A stretch of DNA of 64,000 nucleotides from Neorhizobium vignae. GTDB taxonomy: Bacteria > Pseudomonadota > Alphaproteobacteria > Rhizobiales > Rhizobiaceae. The DNA lies in contig NZ_JNNU01000009.1 of assembly GCF_000732195.1 (NCBI RefSeq), positions 1 through 64,000 on the forward strand, written 5' to 3'. The number at the start of each line of letters is the position of its first letter. The stretch's first letter is position 1. The translations under genes were made by a program, and so were the position numbers. Shown here in pieces: positions 1 to 9,389 of the stretch. Under the pieces are notes generated by a model. That model was not told where the DNA came from. It searched no databases and saw only the letters and a list, made by a program, of their open reading frames with translations.

Positions 1-1685
1 ATCTCGTCGATCACGCCGATGATCTGGCCGATCTGCTGCGACGACTTCTCGATCCGTTCCATGGCGGCAACCGCATTGCGGACAACCTGGGCCGACTGGT
101 CGGCCCGGGTGCGGGCGTCGCGGACGACGTCGCGGGCTTCGGCGGTGCGCTTCGAGGTCGAAACGACGTTGGCGGTGATCTCTTCCAGAGCCGCCGCTGT
201 TTCCTCCAGCGATGCGGCCTGCTGTTCCGTGCGCTTGGACAGGTTGTCCGAAGCGTCGGAGATTTCTCTCGAACCACTGGTAACGGTGGAAACCGAGCTT
301 CCGACGCTCAAAAGCGCATCGCGCAGCTGGCGGACCGACGTGTTGAAGTCGTGGCGCAGTCCTTCGAACTGCGGCGCAAGCGCTTCGTCGACCTCGCAAA
401 GCATGTCTCCGGCGGCAAGCCGCCGCAGGTTTGCGGCAAGGGCGCCTGTCGCCTGGGTGAGACGTGCTTCCGCTTCCGCTTCCGTCTGCTGCTGCAGTTC
501 GAGACGCTCGGCCTCCGAGCGGCGGCGCGTGCTTTCGGCCTCCGATTCGAGCTGGCGGTTGCGAATGGCCGCCTGGCGGAAAATCTCGACTGAGCGCGCC
601 ATCTCGCCGATGCCGTCCTTGCGGTCCGCATAGGGGATTGCGTCGTCCGTATTCCCCGAGGCGAGGCTTGCCATGCGATCGCCGATCTTGCGGATCGAGC
701 CCGACAGGCTGCGGGCGATGAGAACGCTGAGCGAGATGACCGCGACGATGAAGAAGCCGAGCGATGCGAACATCACCTGCAGGCTGGATGCGGCCGAGGA
801 CGACTTGTCATCCCCAAGGCTCTTGATGTCGGCAGCCGCCTGATCGATCAAGGCGCCGGTGTATTCGCGACGCTTGTTCATCGCATTGGTCCAGGCGTCG
901 AAATCGCCAGGAGCCGGCGTATAGCCCTTGTAGGTTTCGATACCCTTCAGCGTGTTGGTGATCAGCACGCCGTCGGCGGTCTGCCAATAGGCGTCGAACT
1001 TCGCGACGACGTCCGGAGAAGAAAGATTGCGAAACGGCTTTTCGAAGATGCGGGTCTGCTGGCGGCCCTGCATGTAGCGCGCGACTTCTTCGGGGGCGAG
1101 CGTGCCGTTCTTGCTATACTGCTGACCCATGCGGTTGATGATCGCGTAGCCGTTGTTCACCTGAACCAGCGACTGATAACCATCGAGATAACGCGCCAGC
1201 TCGCGATCTTCCGTGAGGCTCGCAACGCGGCCGATAATGTCCAGGCCCCGCTCGGAGACCGGGCTTACATATTGCGCCGAAAGAAGCTGATTGGTGTCGC
1301 CGCCATCGATCTTGGCGCGATATTCACCCATGCGCGCATAACGTTCCTCCAGCGATTTGGCGAGCTCACGCAGGCCCGGCTCGCTATAGCCATTCGCGTC
1401 GATCTGCTTGTGGAGTTCGACGACCTTCCTCTGCGCGGCGTCCAGCTTGCTGCGCGCCTCGGGGCGTTGCGCCGGCGCCACTGAGCTTTCCAGCGGAATG
1501 GCATTCATGAGATCGCCCGCGGCCAGCGCGAGCCTTTCAAGCACGACCGCACGATTGAGTTCGCGGTACTGGGCATAGGCATCCAGGCTTGAAAGCGCAC
1601 CCAGCGTCATGACAGCCAGAAGCGGAATGGACGCGAGAAGCGTCAAAGACATACGGAAAGGCAAACGCTCGATCAGACGCAGCAT
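1..1685 (-). CDS. Methyl-accepting chemotaxis protein with NIT-like sensor region (partial, 3' end outside window)
   Basis: Inner-membrane chemoreceptor that would signal to CheA/CheW. The frame is open from the ATG at 1685 to the left window edge, giving 561 residues. Transmembrane segments lie near residues 12-31 and 303-325. The helical periplasmic region between them (about 45-290) resembles the nitrate/nitrite-sensing NIT domain. A HAMP linker follows (about 326-378), then a Gln/Glu-rich coiled coil and the start of the MCP signalling domain, with EQQAASLEETAAALEEI as a typical methylation-helix stretch. GAGG lies about 6 nt before the ATG. The hairpin tip of the signalling domain and the C-terminus lie outside the window. 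The ligand is unknown. Confidence 0.9.
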   Translation of the reverse strand, partial: MLRLIERLPFRMSLTLLASIPLLAVMTLGALSSLDAYAQYRELNRAVVLERLALAAGDLMNAIPLESSVAPAQRPEARSKLDAAQRKVVELHKQIDANGYSEPGLRELAKSLEERYARMGEYRAKIDGGDTNQLLSAQYVSPVSERGLDIIGRVASLTEDRELARYLDGYQSLVQVNNGYAIINRMGQQYSKNGTLAPEEVARYMQGRQQTRIFEKPFRNLSSPDVVAKFDAYWQTADGVLITNTLKGIETYKGYTPAPGDFDAWTNAMNKRREYTGALIDQAAADIKSLGDDKSSSAASSLQVMFASLGFFIVAVISLSVLIARSLSGSIRKIGDRMASLASGNTDDAIPYADRKDGIGEMARSVEIFRQAAIRNRQLESEAESTRRRSEAERLELQQQTEAEAEARLTQATGALAANLRRLAAGDMLCEVDEALAPQFEGLRHDFNTSVRQLRDALLSVGSSVSTVTSGSREISDASDNLSKRTEQQAASLEETAAALEEITANVVSTSKRTAEARDVVRDARTRADQSAQVVRNAVAAMERIEKSSQQIGQIIGVIDE

Positions 1686-1863
1686 AAATAAATCCTCGAA
1701 ATGGCCCCGTCGTCATGACAGCGTATAAGGCCCGCAAATCATGGACCTTCCCCGAGGGCGAAACTGCAACGCAATCTTTGCAATTGTCTTGATTAGCTCA
1801 CACAAAAAATCCCCATAAATTTGGGGGTGCGAGATTTAGCACTTATTAACCTGCCTAGAATGC

Positions 1864-1886
1864 AAAACCCCGGCAAAGCCGGGGTT
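1864..1886 (-). terminator. Rho-independent terminator of ettA
   Basis: A perfect 7-bp GC stem (CCCCGGC/GCCGGGG, 3-nt loop) lies 26 nt past the ettA stop. Read leftwards it is followed by TTTT. Confidence 0.85.
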
Positions 1887-1911
1887 CTAACTTAGGCAAA
1901 GCTAAAAGATA

Positions 1912-3561
1912 TTAACGCGTCAGACGCTTGTGAGCCTGGCTGCCCGGGTTGAGAGCGTCCGGGCCGAGTCGGCGGACCTTGTCCTGCTCATAGTCCTCGA
2001 AATTGCCTTCGAACCATTCCACATGGCCGTCGCCTTCGAAGGCGAGAATATGCGTCGCCAGGCGGTCGAGGAACATGCGATCATGGCTGATGATGATGGC
2101 ACAGCCGGCAAAGTTTTCCAGCGCGCTTTCGAGCGCACCCAGCGTTTCCGTATCGAGGTCGTTGGTCGGTTCGTCGAGGAGCAGAACGTTGCCGCCGGCC
2201 TTCAGCATCTTGGCAAGGTGAACGCGGTTGCGCTGGCCGCCAGAGAGATTGCCGACCTTCTGCTGCTGATCGCCGCCCTTGAAGTTGAAGGCGCCGCAAT
2301 AGGCTCTGGAGTTCATGTCGAACTTGCCGAGCTTGATGATTTCGGCGCCGCCCGAGATTTCTTCCCAGACGGTCTTGTTGCCGTCGAGCGCATCGCGGCT
2401 CTGGTCGACATAACCGAGATGCACGGTGTCGCCGATGCGGATCGAACCCGCATCCGGTGTTTCCTGGCCGGTGATCATCCGGAACAGCGTCGTCTTGCCG
2501 GCGCCGTTCGGGCCGATGATGCCGACGATGCCGCCCGGCGGCAGCTTGATCGACAGGTCGTTGATCAGCGTCCGGCCTTCGAAGCCCTTGGTGATGCCTT
2601 CCATCTCGATGACCACCTGGCCGAGACGCTCGCTGACCGGGATGATGATCTGCGCGTCGCCGGGACGCTGCTTCTCGGCGGCTTCCACCAGCTGTTCGTA
2701 GGACTTGATACGCGCCTTGGACTTGGCCTGGCGCGCCTTCGGGCTGGAAGCGATCCATTCCTGTTCGCGGGAAATCGCCTTCTGGCGGCCTGCCTCTTCG
2801 CGGTTTTCCTGCTGCATGCGCTTGGCCTTGGCAAGCAGGTAGGCCGAGTAGTTGCCTTCGTAAGGAATGCCGCGGCCGCGGTCGAGCTCGAGGATCCAGC
2901 CCGTGACGTTGTCCAGGAAGTAGCGATCGTGGGTGATCATCATCACGGCGCCCGGATAGTCGCGCAGGTGCTTTTCGAGCCAGGCGATGGTCTCGGCGTC
3001 CAGATGGTTGGTCGGTTCGTCGAGCAGCAGCAGATCCGGCTGCGACAGGAGAAGGCGGCAGAGAGCCACGCGGCGGCGCTCGCCACCCGAAAGGCTGGTG
3101 ACTTCCGAATCGCGCGGCGGGCAGCGCAGCGCTTCCATGGCCATCTCGACCTGGCTTTCCAGATCCCAGAGGTTCTGGCTGTCGATGACGTCCTGAAGCT
3201 TGGCGCCCTCTTCCGCGGTCTCGTCGGAATAGTTCATCATCAACTCGTTGTAGCGGTCGAGGACGGCCGTCTTCTTGGCGACGCCTTCCATGACGTTCTC
3301 GAAAACGGTCTTGGACGCATCGAGATGCGGCTCCTGCTCCAGGTAGCCGACGGTCGCGCCTTCAGCGAGCCAAGCTTCGCCGGTATATTCCTTGTCCTTG
3401 CCGGCGATGATGCGCAGCACGGTCGACTTACCGGCGCCGTTCGGGCCGAGGATACCGATCTTGGCATCCGGATAGAAAGACAGATTGACGTTCTCAAGGA
3501 TTTTCTTGGCGCCGTAGGACTTGTTGAGTCCCGACATGTGATAGATGAACTGACGTGCCAT
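1912..3561 (-). CDS. ettA: Energy-dependent translational throttle protein EttA (ABC-F ATPase)
   Basis: Cytoplasmic ABC-F protein of 549 residues that in Escherichia coli binds the ribosomal E site and gates the first peptide bond according to ADP/ATP ratio. There are two ABC domains. The first has Walker A GILGPNGAGKST and signature LSGGERRR; the second has GIIGPNGAGKTT and LSGGQRNR. Both carry Walker B LLLDEPTN(H/D)LD, and a charged arm and linker lie between them. There is no membrane segment. The frame stays open about 930 nt further upstream, but the N-terminus MARQFIYHMSGLNKSYG is the family start, so I used the ATG at 3561. Length matches E. coli EttA (555 residues). Confidence 0.95.
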   Translation of the reverse strand: MARQFIYHMSGLNKSYGAKKILENVNLSFYPDAKIGILGPNGAGKSTVLRIIAGKDKEYTGEAWLAEGATVGYLEQEPHLDASKTVFENVMEGVAKKTAVLDRYNELMMNYSDETAEEGAKLQDVIDSQNLWDLESQVEMAMEALRCPPRDSEVTSLSGGERRRVALCRLLLSQPDLLLLDEPTNHLDAETIAWLEKHLRDYPGAVMMITHDRYFLDNVTGWILELDRGRGIPYEGNYSAYLLAKAKRMQQENREEAGRQKAISREQEWIASSPKARQAKSKARIKSYEQLVEAAEKQRPGDAQIIIPVSERLGQVVIEMEGITKGFEGRTLINDLSIKLPPGGIVGIIGPNGAGKTTLFRMITGQETPDAGSIRIGDTVHLGYVDQSRDALDGNKTVWEEISGGAEIIKLGKFDMNSRAYCGAFNFKGGDQQQKVGNLSGGQRNRVHLAKMLKAGGNVLLLDEPTNDLDTETLGALESALENFAGCAIIISHDRMFLDRLATHILAFEGDGHVEWFEGNFEDYEQDKVRRLGPDALNPGSQAHKRLTR

Positions 3562-3651
3562 GGATAAAGTGCTCCGGGGGGAATTTCGGTTTGCCGCTAT
3601 GTAGGCGAATTGGGAGCCGGGAGCAATGCGCGAACAGTCGAGGGAGTGAGG

Positions 3652-4590
3652 ATGTTCGACGAAACGAGGCGGTTTACGAGCCCGACGGGCGCAAGCCTTG
3701 CCTATCATTACCAGCCGGCGACAGAACCGGCGCACGCCATCCTGCTGATCTCGCACGGGCTTGCCGAGCATTCCAGGCGCTACAGGACGTTCGCCGAGGC
3801 GATGGCCGGCCATGGCTTCCACGTCTATGCCTTCGACCATCGCGGCCACGGCGAGACGACCGCGCCGGATGCGCCGATCGGCCGTTTCGCCCGGCACGAC
3901 GGCGTCACCCTGGTGCTCGCGGACGTCAAGGCCATGCGCGACATGGCGGCGGGCACCCATCCCGGTCTGCCGGTCCTGCTCCTCGGCCATTCGATGGGCG
4001 GGCTGATCGCGCTCAACGCCGCCGTCGATCATCCCGAAAGCTTCGATGCGGTTGCGGTCTGGAACTCCAACTTCCATCCCGGCCCGGCGGGCCGCGCCGC
4101 CCAGGTGATCCTGCGCATCGAAAAAGCCTTGAAGGGCTCCGACGTGCCGAGCGGGCTTCTGCCGAAACTCACGTTTGGCGCCTGGGGGAAATCGATTGCC
4201 GGCCACCGCACCGAATTCGACTGGCTGAGCCACGACCCGGATATCGTCGACGCCTATATCGCCGATCCTCTCTGCGGCTTCGACGCCAGCGTCTCGCTCT
4301 GGCTCGACCTCTTCGAGCTGACCTTCCGCGCTCCGAAGATGATCGATCGCCTGGCGAAAACCCTGCCGATCCACCTGATCGGCGGTGCTGAAGACCCGGC
4401 AACCAACGGCGGCCGCGAAATCCTGTGGCTCTCGGAGCATTTCAAGCGCAGCGGCTTTTCGAACGTCACGACCAAGGTCTGGCCCGGCACGCGCCACGAG
4501 ACGCTGAACGATACCGTGCGGTCCCGCGCCACCGCCGAGTTCGCCGCCTGGGCCCGGGCCGCCCTGCCCTTACCCGCGCCGGCAGTCTGA
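3652..4590 (+). CDS. Alpha/beta hydrolase, monoacylglycerol lipase / lysophospholipase-like
   Basis: Serine hydrolase of 312 residues in the Hydrolase_4 (PldB-like) group. The nucleophile elbow is GHSMGG with S114; the likely acid is D248 in GGAEDP and the likely base H282 in GTRHE. SHGLAEHSRRY near residues 34-44 is the usual oxyanion-side motif of this family. No signal peptide is visible, so it is probably cytoplasmic. I chose ATG 3652 because AGGGAG lies 5 nt upstream; an in-frame TTG at 3610 has no such site. It diverges from ettA, and the downstream transporter gene is 74 nt away. The substrate cannot be told from the sequence. Confidence 0.87.
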   Translation: MFDETRRFTSPTGASLAYHYQPATEPAHAILLISHGLAEHSRRYRTFAEAMAGHGFHVYAFDHRGHGETTAPDAPIGRFARHDGVTLVLADVKAMRDMAAGTHPGLPVLLLGHSMGGLIALNAAVDHPESFDAVAVWNSNFHPGPAGRAAQVILRIEKALKGSDVPSGLLPKLTFGAWGKSIAGHRTEFDWLSHDPDIVDAYIADPLCGFDASVSLWLDLFELTFRAPKMIDRLAKTLPIHLIGGAEDPATNGGREILWLSEHFKRSGFSNVTTKVWPGTRHETLNDTVRSRATAEFAAWARAALPLPAPAV

Positions 4591-4664
4591 CCGCACATCA
4601 AACGGAATGAGTTCATGACATTTAATCAAGTGCTTCCGGGGCCGGTCCCGGCTATAGGAAATCC

Positions 4665-5627
4665 ATGAATTCGTCGCCCGCAAGCCTTGCCGCATCAGCC
4701 CCGAACCGGATCGTCAACGGTATGGGTCTGATGCTGATCGCCATGCTGATCGCCCCTTTCATCGACATCTTTTCCAAGCTTGCCACCGATACCGCATCGC
4801 CCACCTTCATCACTGCCGCCCGCTTTGTCTTTCAGGCGATCTGCATGCTGCCGATCGTGCTCTGGAACGGATACTGGCGGAGGTTTTCCTGGCGGCTCAG
4901 CGCCTTCCATGCCATCCGTGCGAGCCTCATCACGGTCTCCATGGTCTGCTTCGTGGCAACGCTTGCGGTCATGGAAGTGGCCGACGCGATTGCCATCTTC
5001 TTCGTCGAGCCGATCATCCTGACGGTGCTTTCCAGCGTCTTCCTCAAGGAGACCATCGGCTGGCGGCGTTATACCGCCTGCGCGGCCGGCTTCGTCGGCG
5101 CCATGATCGTCATCCGCCCGAGCTTCCAGGAGATCGGCTTCGTGGCGCTGCTGCCGATTGTCACCGCCTTCTGCGTGGCGATCTTCGCGATCCTGACCCG
5201 GGCGCTGGCGCATCGCGAAGATCCCTGGTCGATGCAGTTCCAGATGGCGCTCTGGGGAATTCCGATCTCCGCCATCCTGCTCTTTGTCGGCGACCGGACC
5301 GGGATCGCCTTCCTGGCGCCCTCGGTGCCGGACTGGACGACCTTGCTGTGGCTCGCGGGCGTCGGCGCCTTCGCAGCCCTGTCGGGCATCCTTGCCGTCT
5401 ATGCCTATCGGGCAGCGCCGGCGTCCGTGATCGCGCCGCTGCAATATTTCGAGATCGTTTCGGCGACGCTGTTCGGCTGGCTGGTCTTCGGTGACTTCCC
5501 CGATCCGGTCAAATGGCTCGGCATTTCGATCATCATCGGATCCGGCCTCTACATCATCTGGCGGGAACGCCGCGTAGCCTCCATGAAGCCGGTAACCAGC
5601 GCCGCCAAATCAACCGTGACCCCGTGA
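4665..5627 (+). CDS. DMT-superfamily (EamA-type) transporter
   Basis: Inner-membrane protein of 320 residues with about ten hydrophobic segments and two EamA repeats (about 20-150 and 165-300). The second repeat ends in FGWLVFGDFPDPVKWLG, a typical EamA motif, and the protein has a short basic C-terminus. Members export or import small metabolites such as amino acids. The next gene starts 1 nt after its stop, so it is the first gene of a three-gene unit with a CoA-transferase and a TPP enzyme. It may move the substrate or product of those enzymes. Confidence 0.87.
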   Translation: MNSSPASLAASAPNRIVNGMGLMLIAMLIAPFIDIFSKLATDTASPTFITAARFVFQAICMLPIVLWNGYWRRFSWRLSAFHAIRASLITVSMVCFVATLAVMEVADAIAIFFVEPIILTVLSSVFLKETIGWRRYTACAAGFVGAMIVIRPSFQEIGFVALLPIVTAFCVAIFAILTRALAHREDPWSMQFQMALWGIPISAILLFVGDRTGIAFLAPSVPDWTTLLWLAGVGAFAALSGILAVYAYRAAPASVIAPLQYFEIVSATLFGWLVFGDFPDPVKWLGISIIIGSGLYIIWRERRVASMKPVTSAAKSTVTP

Positions 5628-5628
5628 C

Positions 5629-6831
5629 ATGACCCAGACACCCAAAAAACCGCCGCTTACCGGCATCCGCGTCATCGAGCTCGCCCGCGTGCTCGCCGGT
5701 CCCTGGGCCGGCCAGATGCTGGCGGACATGGGCGCCGATGTCATCAAGGTGGAAAATCCCGATGGTGGCGACGATACCCGCGCCTGGGGTCCCCCTTTCG
5801 TGGAAGGCAAGGACGGCGAAAACCTGTCGGCCGCCTATTACCACTCTACCAACCGCGGCAAACGCTCGATCGCCGTCGACCTGAAGACCGCGGAAGGCCA
5901 GGATATCGTCCGTCGGCTGGCTGCGACCGCCGACGTGCTGATTGAGAACTTCAAGCTCGGCGGCCTCGTCAAATACGGGCTCGACTACGAGAGCCTGAAA
6001 AAGATCAATCCGAAGCTGATCTATTGCTCGATCACCGGTTTCGGCCAGAACGGCCCCTACGCCAATCTTGCCGGCTACGACTACATTGTCCAGGGCATGT
6101 CCGGTTTCATGTCGATCACCGGAGAACCGGACGGGCAGCCGATGAAGGCGGGCGTCGCCATCGCCGACATCTTCACCGGCATCTATGCGGTGACCGCCAT
6201 CCAGGGCGCGCTGATCCATGCGATGAAGACCGGCGAAGGCCAGCATGTCGACATGGCGCTGCTCGACGTTCAGGCGGGCATCCTCGCCAACCAGAACATG
6301 AACTATCTGGTTTCCGGGGAAGCGCCGGTGCGGCTCGGCAATGCCCATCCGAACATCAGCCCCTACGAGGTCGTGCCGGCCGAGGACGGTCACCTCATTC
6401 TCGCGGTCGGCAATGACGGCCAGTTCCGCCGCCTCTGCCGCATCCTCGGCATCGAACAAGTCGCCGACGACGAGCGCTTCGCCACCAACAAGGCGCGGGT
6501 CGCCAACCGCGTCGAGGTGCGGCGGCTGATTCTCGCGCAGACATCGAAATGGAAAAAGGCCGAGCTGCTGGCCGCCTGCGGCGACAATGCCGTGCCGGCC
6601 GGGCCGATCAATTCGATCGCCGAGATGTTCGACGACCCGCAGGTCAAGGAACGCGGGCTCCGAATCGACCTCGAAGCGGCCGACGGCACCGTCATCCCGG
6701 GCGTGCGCAGCCCGATTGTGCTGTCGGAAACGCCGCTCGTCTATCACCGGCCGAGCCCGGCGCTTGGCGAACATACCGCAGACGTGCTGGCGCAACTTGA
6801 TCAAATCGAAAAAGAGGGGAGAGAAAAATGA
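5629..6831 (+). CDS. Family III CoA-transferase (CaiB/BaiF, formyl-CoA transferase-like)
   Basis: Transfers CoA between carboxylic acids through an aspartyl-CoA intermediate. At 400 residues it has the usual family length. The N-terminus (TGIRVIELARVLAGP, then MGADVIKVENP) is the family Rossmann part. The expected catalytic Asp is D180 in GVAIADIFTG. The ATG is 1 nt after the stop of the transporter gene and the end overlaps the next gene as ATGA, so the three genes are probably translationally coupled. Pairing with a TPP enzyme recalls the frc/oxc oxalate pair, but the partner lacks clear oxalyl-CoA decarboxylase features, so I leave the substrate open. Confidence 0.87.
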   Translation: MTQTPKKPPLTGIRVIELARVLAGPWAGQMLADMGADVIKVENPDGGDDTRAWGPPFVEGKDGENLSAAYYHSTNRGKRSIAVDLKTAEGQDIVRRLAATADVLIENFKLGGLVKYGLDYESLKKINPKLIYCSITGFGQNGPYANLAGYDYIVQGMSGFMSITGEPDGQPMKAGVAIADIFTGIYAVTAIQGALIHAMKTGEGQHVDMALLDVQAGILANQNMNYLVSGEAPVRLGNAHPNISPYEVVPAEDGHLILAVGNDGQFRRLCRILGIEQVADDERFATNKARVANRVEVRRLILAQTSKWKKAELLAACGDNAVPAGPINSIAEMFDDPQVKERGLRIDLEAADGTVIPGVRSPIVLSETPLVYHRPSPALGEHTADVLAQLDQIEKEGREK

Positions 6832-8489
6832 ACACCGTCATGAAGACCGGAGGGCAGCTCATCGTCGAGGCGCTGAAGGCGAACGGCGTCAAGCGCATCT
6901 CCTGCGTTCCGGGTGAGAGCTATCTCGCCGTGCTCGACGCCCTTTATGAAAGCGGCATCGAGGTGCTCGTCTGCCGCCAGGAAGGCGGTGCGGCGATGAT
7001 GGCCGACAGCTGGGGGCGTTTGAGCGGCGAACCGGGCATCTGCATGGTGACCCGCGGCCCCGGCGCAACCAACGCCTCGGCCGGCCTGCACGTCGCCAGG
7101 CAGGATTCCATTCCGATGATCCTCTTCGTCGGCCAGATCGGCCGCGAGATGAAGGAACGGGAAGCCTTTCAGGAGGTCGAATACCGCCGCGCCTTCACCG
7201 AATTCGCCAAATGGGTCGGCGAGATCGACGACGCCCGCCGCATTCCCGAATTCGTCACCCGCGCCTTTGCGGTCGCCACCTCCGGCCGCCCCGGCCCTGT
7301 CGTGCTGACGCTGCCGGAAGACATGCTGGTCGAGGAAGTCGAAGCGCCCGCTGCCCGCGCCTATATGCCGGTCGAAAGCCATCCGGGCAAAAGCCAGATC
7401 ATCGCATTCGAGACCATGCTGAAGAATGCCGAGCGTCCGATGTTCATCCTCGGCGGCACCCGCTGGAGCGAGCAGGCGGTTGCCGATTTCCAGGATTTCG
7501 CCACCCGCTTCAAGATCCCGGTCGGCTGCTCCTTCCGCCGCCAGATGCTGTTCGATCACCTGCACCCGTCCTATGCGGGCGATGTCGGCATCGGCATCAA
7601 CCCCGCGCTCGCCAAAGCGGTCAAGGAGGCCGACCTGCTGGTGCTGATCGGCAGCCGCATGTCGGAAATGCCCTCCTCCAGCTACACGCTGATCGACATT
7701 CCCTACCCGAAGCAGAAGCTCGTCCATGTCTTCCCGGATCCCGAAGAACTCGGCCGCATGTACCGGCCCGATCTTCCGATCTGCGCCGCCCCTGCGGAAT
7801 TCGTCGCTGCCCTGAAGGACCTCGATCCGCCGGCCGCCCCTATCTGGGCCGAAGGGAAATCGGGGCTGCACGACTCCTACCTCAAGTGGTCGACGCCGCC
7901 GGAGGCCGGCCCCGGCCCGGTCAGGATGGGGCCGATCATGCAGTGGATCGAGGAGAACGTGCCCGACGACGCGATCTTCACCAATGGCGCCGGCAATTAC
8001 GCCACCTGGCTGCACCGTTTCCACCGTTTCCGCAAATACAACACCCAGTCCGCCCCGACCTCCGGTTCGATGGGTTACGGCCTGCCGGCCGCGGTAGCCG
8101 CAAAACAGCTGTTTCCGGAGCGCGAGGTCGTCTGCTTTGCCGGCGACGGGTGCTTCATGATGCACGGCCAGGAATTCATCACCGCCGTCCGCTACGGCCT
8201 GCCGATCATCACCGTGCTCGTCAACAACGGCATTTACGGCACGATCCGCATGCACCAGGAGCGGGAATATCCGGGCCGCGTCAGCGCCACCGACCTCGTC
8301 AACCCGGATTTCGTCGCCTATGCCAAGGCTTTTGGCGGGCACGGCGAACTGGTCGAGACGACGGAAGAGTTCGGTCCGGCCTATGAGCGGGCGCGAGCAA
8401 GCGGCAAGCCTTCGATCATCGAGGTCCGGCTCGACCCGGAAGCGATCACGCCGGCCAGGACGCTGACCCAGATCCGCGAAAAGGCCTGA
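6828..8489 (+). CDS. Thiamine-pyrophosphate-binding enzyme, acetolactate synthase/decarboxylase-like
   Basis: TPP-dependent carboligase or decarboxylase of 553 residues. The Pyr domain carries the conserved Glu at E52 (CRQEGGAA). The central domain follows, and the PP domain has the GDGCFMMHGQEF...NN cofactor motif (GDG to NN). The segment VTRGPGATNASAGLHVA is typical of acetolactate-synthase-like proteins. It overlaps the CoA-transferase stop by 4 nt and is followed by a strong terminator, so it ends the operon. Possible reactions are decarboxylation of an acyl-CoA or 2-oxo acid, or a ligation; the sequence does not decide. It is not IlvB, because no small subunit gene is present. Confidence 0.85.
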   Translation: MNTVMKTGGQLIVEALKANGVKRISCVPGESYLAVLDALYESGIEVLVCRQEGGAAMMADSWGRLSGEPGICMVTRGPGATNASAGLHVARQDSIPMILFVGQIGREMKEREAFQEVEYRRAFTEFAKWVGEIDDARRIPEFVTRAFAVATSGRPGPVVLTLPEDMLVEEVEAPAARAYMPVESHPGKSQIIAFETMLKNAERPMFILGGTRWSEQAVADFQDFATRFKIPVGCSFRRQMLFDHLHPSYAGDVGIGINPALAKAVKEADLLVLIGSRMSEMPSSSYTLIDIPYPKQKLVHVFPDPEELGRMYRPDLPICAAPAEFVAALKDLDPPAAPIWAEGKSGLHDSYLKWSTPPEAGPGPVRMGPIMQWIEENVPDDAIFTNGAGNYATWLHRFHRFRKYNTQSAPTSGSMGYGLPAAVAAKQLFPEREVVCFAGDGCFMMHGQEFITAVRYGLPIITVLVNNGIYGTIRMHQEREYPGRVSATDLVNPDFVAYAKAFGGHGELVETTEEFGPAYERARASGKPSIIEVRLDPEAITPARTLTQIREKA

Positions 8490-8498
8490 AATAGAAAA

Positions 8499-8528
8499 GC
8501 CGGCCTATCAAAACGATAGGCCGGCCTT
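8499..8528. terminator. Shared convergent terminator
   Basis: An 11-bp perfect stem (GCCGGCCTATC/GATAGGCCGGC, 5-nt loop) between the TPP-enzyme stop and the ridA-like stop. A-rich and T-rich flanks let it work in both directions. Confidence 0.8.
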
Positions 8529-8548
8529 CTGATTCAATATCGCAGCGA

Positions 8549-8890
8549 TCAGATTGCAGCGGTAACGATAAACTCGACCTTGTACTTCGGCGCAGCGAGC
8601 TTGGCTTCGCTGGTGGCGCGGGCCGGCGGGTTGGCCGGATCGATCCAGGCTTCCCATACGGCATTCATTTCGCCGAAATAGGCGATGTCCGAGAGGTAGA
8701 TGATCGTCTGCAGGATCTTCGACTTGTCCGAACCGGCGGCTGCCAGCAGGCGGTCGACTTCGGAAAGCGCGTCCTTGCACTGGTCGGTGACCGATTCACC
8801 TTCGCCAACCTGGCCGGCGAGATAGACGGTGTTGCCGTGGACGACGGCGGCGCTCATGCGGGCGGCCGGCTCGATACGCTGGATGCTCAT
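8549..8890 (-). CDS. RidA family (YjgF/YER057c/UK114) protein
   Basis: Small cytoplasmic protein of 113 residues. RidA members hydrolyse reactive enamine/imine intermediates from PLP enzymes. The family pattern is visible in GNTVYLAGQV, QCKDALSEVDRLLAAAG and NPPARAT, where R91 matches the arginine that binds the substrate carboxylate in active RidA proteins. I used the ATG at 8890 with GAGGAG 7 nt upstream; the frame continues 18 codons further without a better site. A DUF442 gene lies 71 nt upstream on the same strand and may share its transcript. Confidence 0.9.
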   Translation of the reverse strand: MSIQRIEPAARMSAAVVHGNTVYLAGQVGEGESVTDQCKDALSEVDRLLAAAGSDKSKILQTIIYLSDIAYFGEMNAVWEAWIDPANPPARATSEAKLAAPKYKVEFIVTAAI

Positions 8891-8961
8891 GGAATTCTCC
8901 TCAAAAAAATTGAGCTTCGGGAAAAGACCCCGCGCAAAAGGCACGAGGCCGCGGAAAATCT

Positions 8962-9300
8962 TCAGCCGCGCAGATGCTGGCTCTTTTCGTAGATCGCCGT
9001 CGAACGGGCGCCGGACCGGCAGAAGCCGAGCATCGGGCGCGGGAACTCGTCCAGCACATCGACCATCGCCTTGACGCCCTGCTCGTCGAGGCCCATGCGG
9101 CCGACCGGGATGTGGCTGATGTCGAGGCCAAGTTCCTTGGCGCGTGCTTCGATCTCGGCGAAATGCGGCTGGCCCGGCTCTTCGTCGTCAGGACGATGGC
9201 AGACGACCGATTTGAACCCCATGGCCTTGATCTGATCGAGATCCTCGACGGTGATCTGGCCGGTGACGGAATACTCGTCGTTGATCTGGCGGATATCCAT
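8962..9300 (-). CDS. DUF442 / Blh N-terminal-like phosphatase-fold protein (TIGR01244 type)
   Basis: 112 residues with a dual-specificity-phosphatase-like fold. The conserved loop CRSGARS (C94, R99) near the C-terminus and VVCHRPDDE near residue 33 are hallmarks of DUF442. This domain is also found at the N-terminus of the bacterial sulfide-response protein Blh of Agrobacterium and Xylella. Here it stands alone, without the metallo-beta-lactamase (persulfide dioxygenase) half. A role in sulfur transfer is inferred from the family only. The start MDIRQIN at 9300 was chosen over an in-frame upstream extension. Confidence 0.8.
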   Translation of the reverse strand: MDIRQINDEYSVTGQITVEDLDQIKAMGFKSVVCHRPDDEEPGQPHFAEIEARAKELGLDISHIPVGRMGLDEQGVKAMVDVLDEFPRPMLGFCRSGARSTAIYEKSQHLRG

Positions 9301-9389
9301 GGCTTGAGCCCTCCGTTCTGATTGAGGCGCCAGCATTACGACGGTGCCGACCGGGCGTCAATCGGGCGACGGCCGCGGGATGCCCGGTC

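Noticed and set aside
1930..3567. Long frame antisense to ettA
   Set aside because: A mirror of the strong codon bias of ettA; no motifs and low-complexity His/Arg/Leu composition.
3562..4497. Upstream extension of the ettA frame by about 310 codons
   Set aside because: It is antisense to the alpha/beta hydrolase gene and lies before the family N-terminus MARQFIYHMSG.
6828..8489. Assignment as oxalyl-CoA decarboxylase
   Set aside because: The N-terminal active-site context and GESYLAVLDALYES segment fit the acetolactate-synthase-like group instead.
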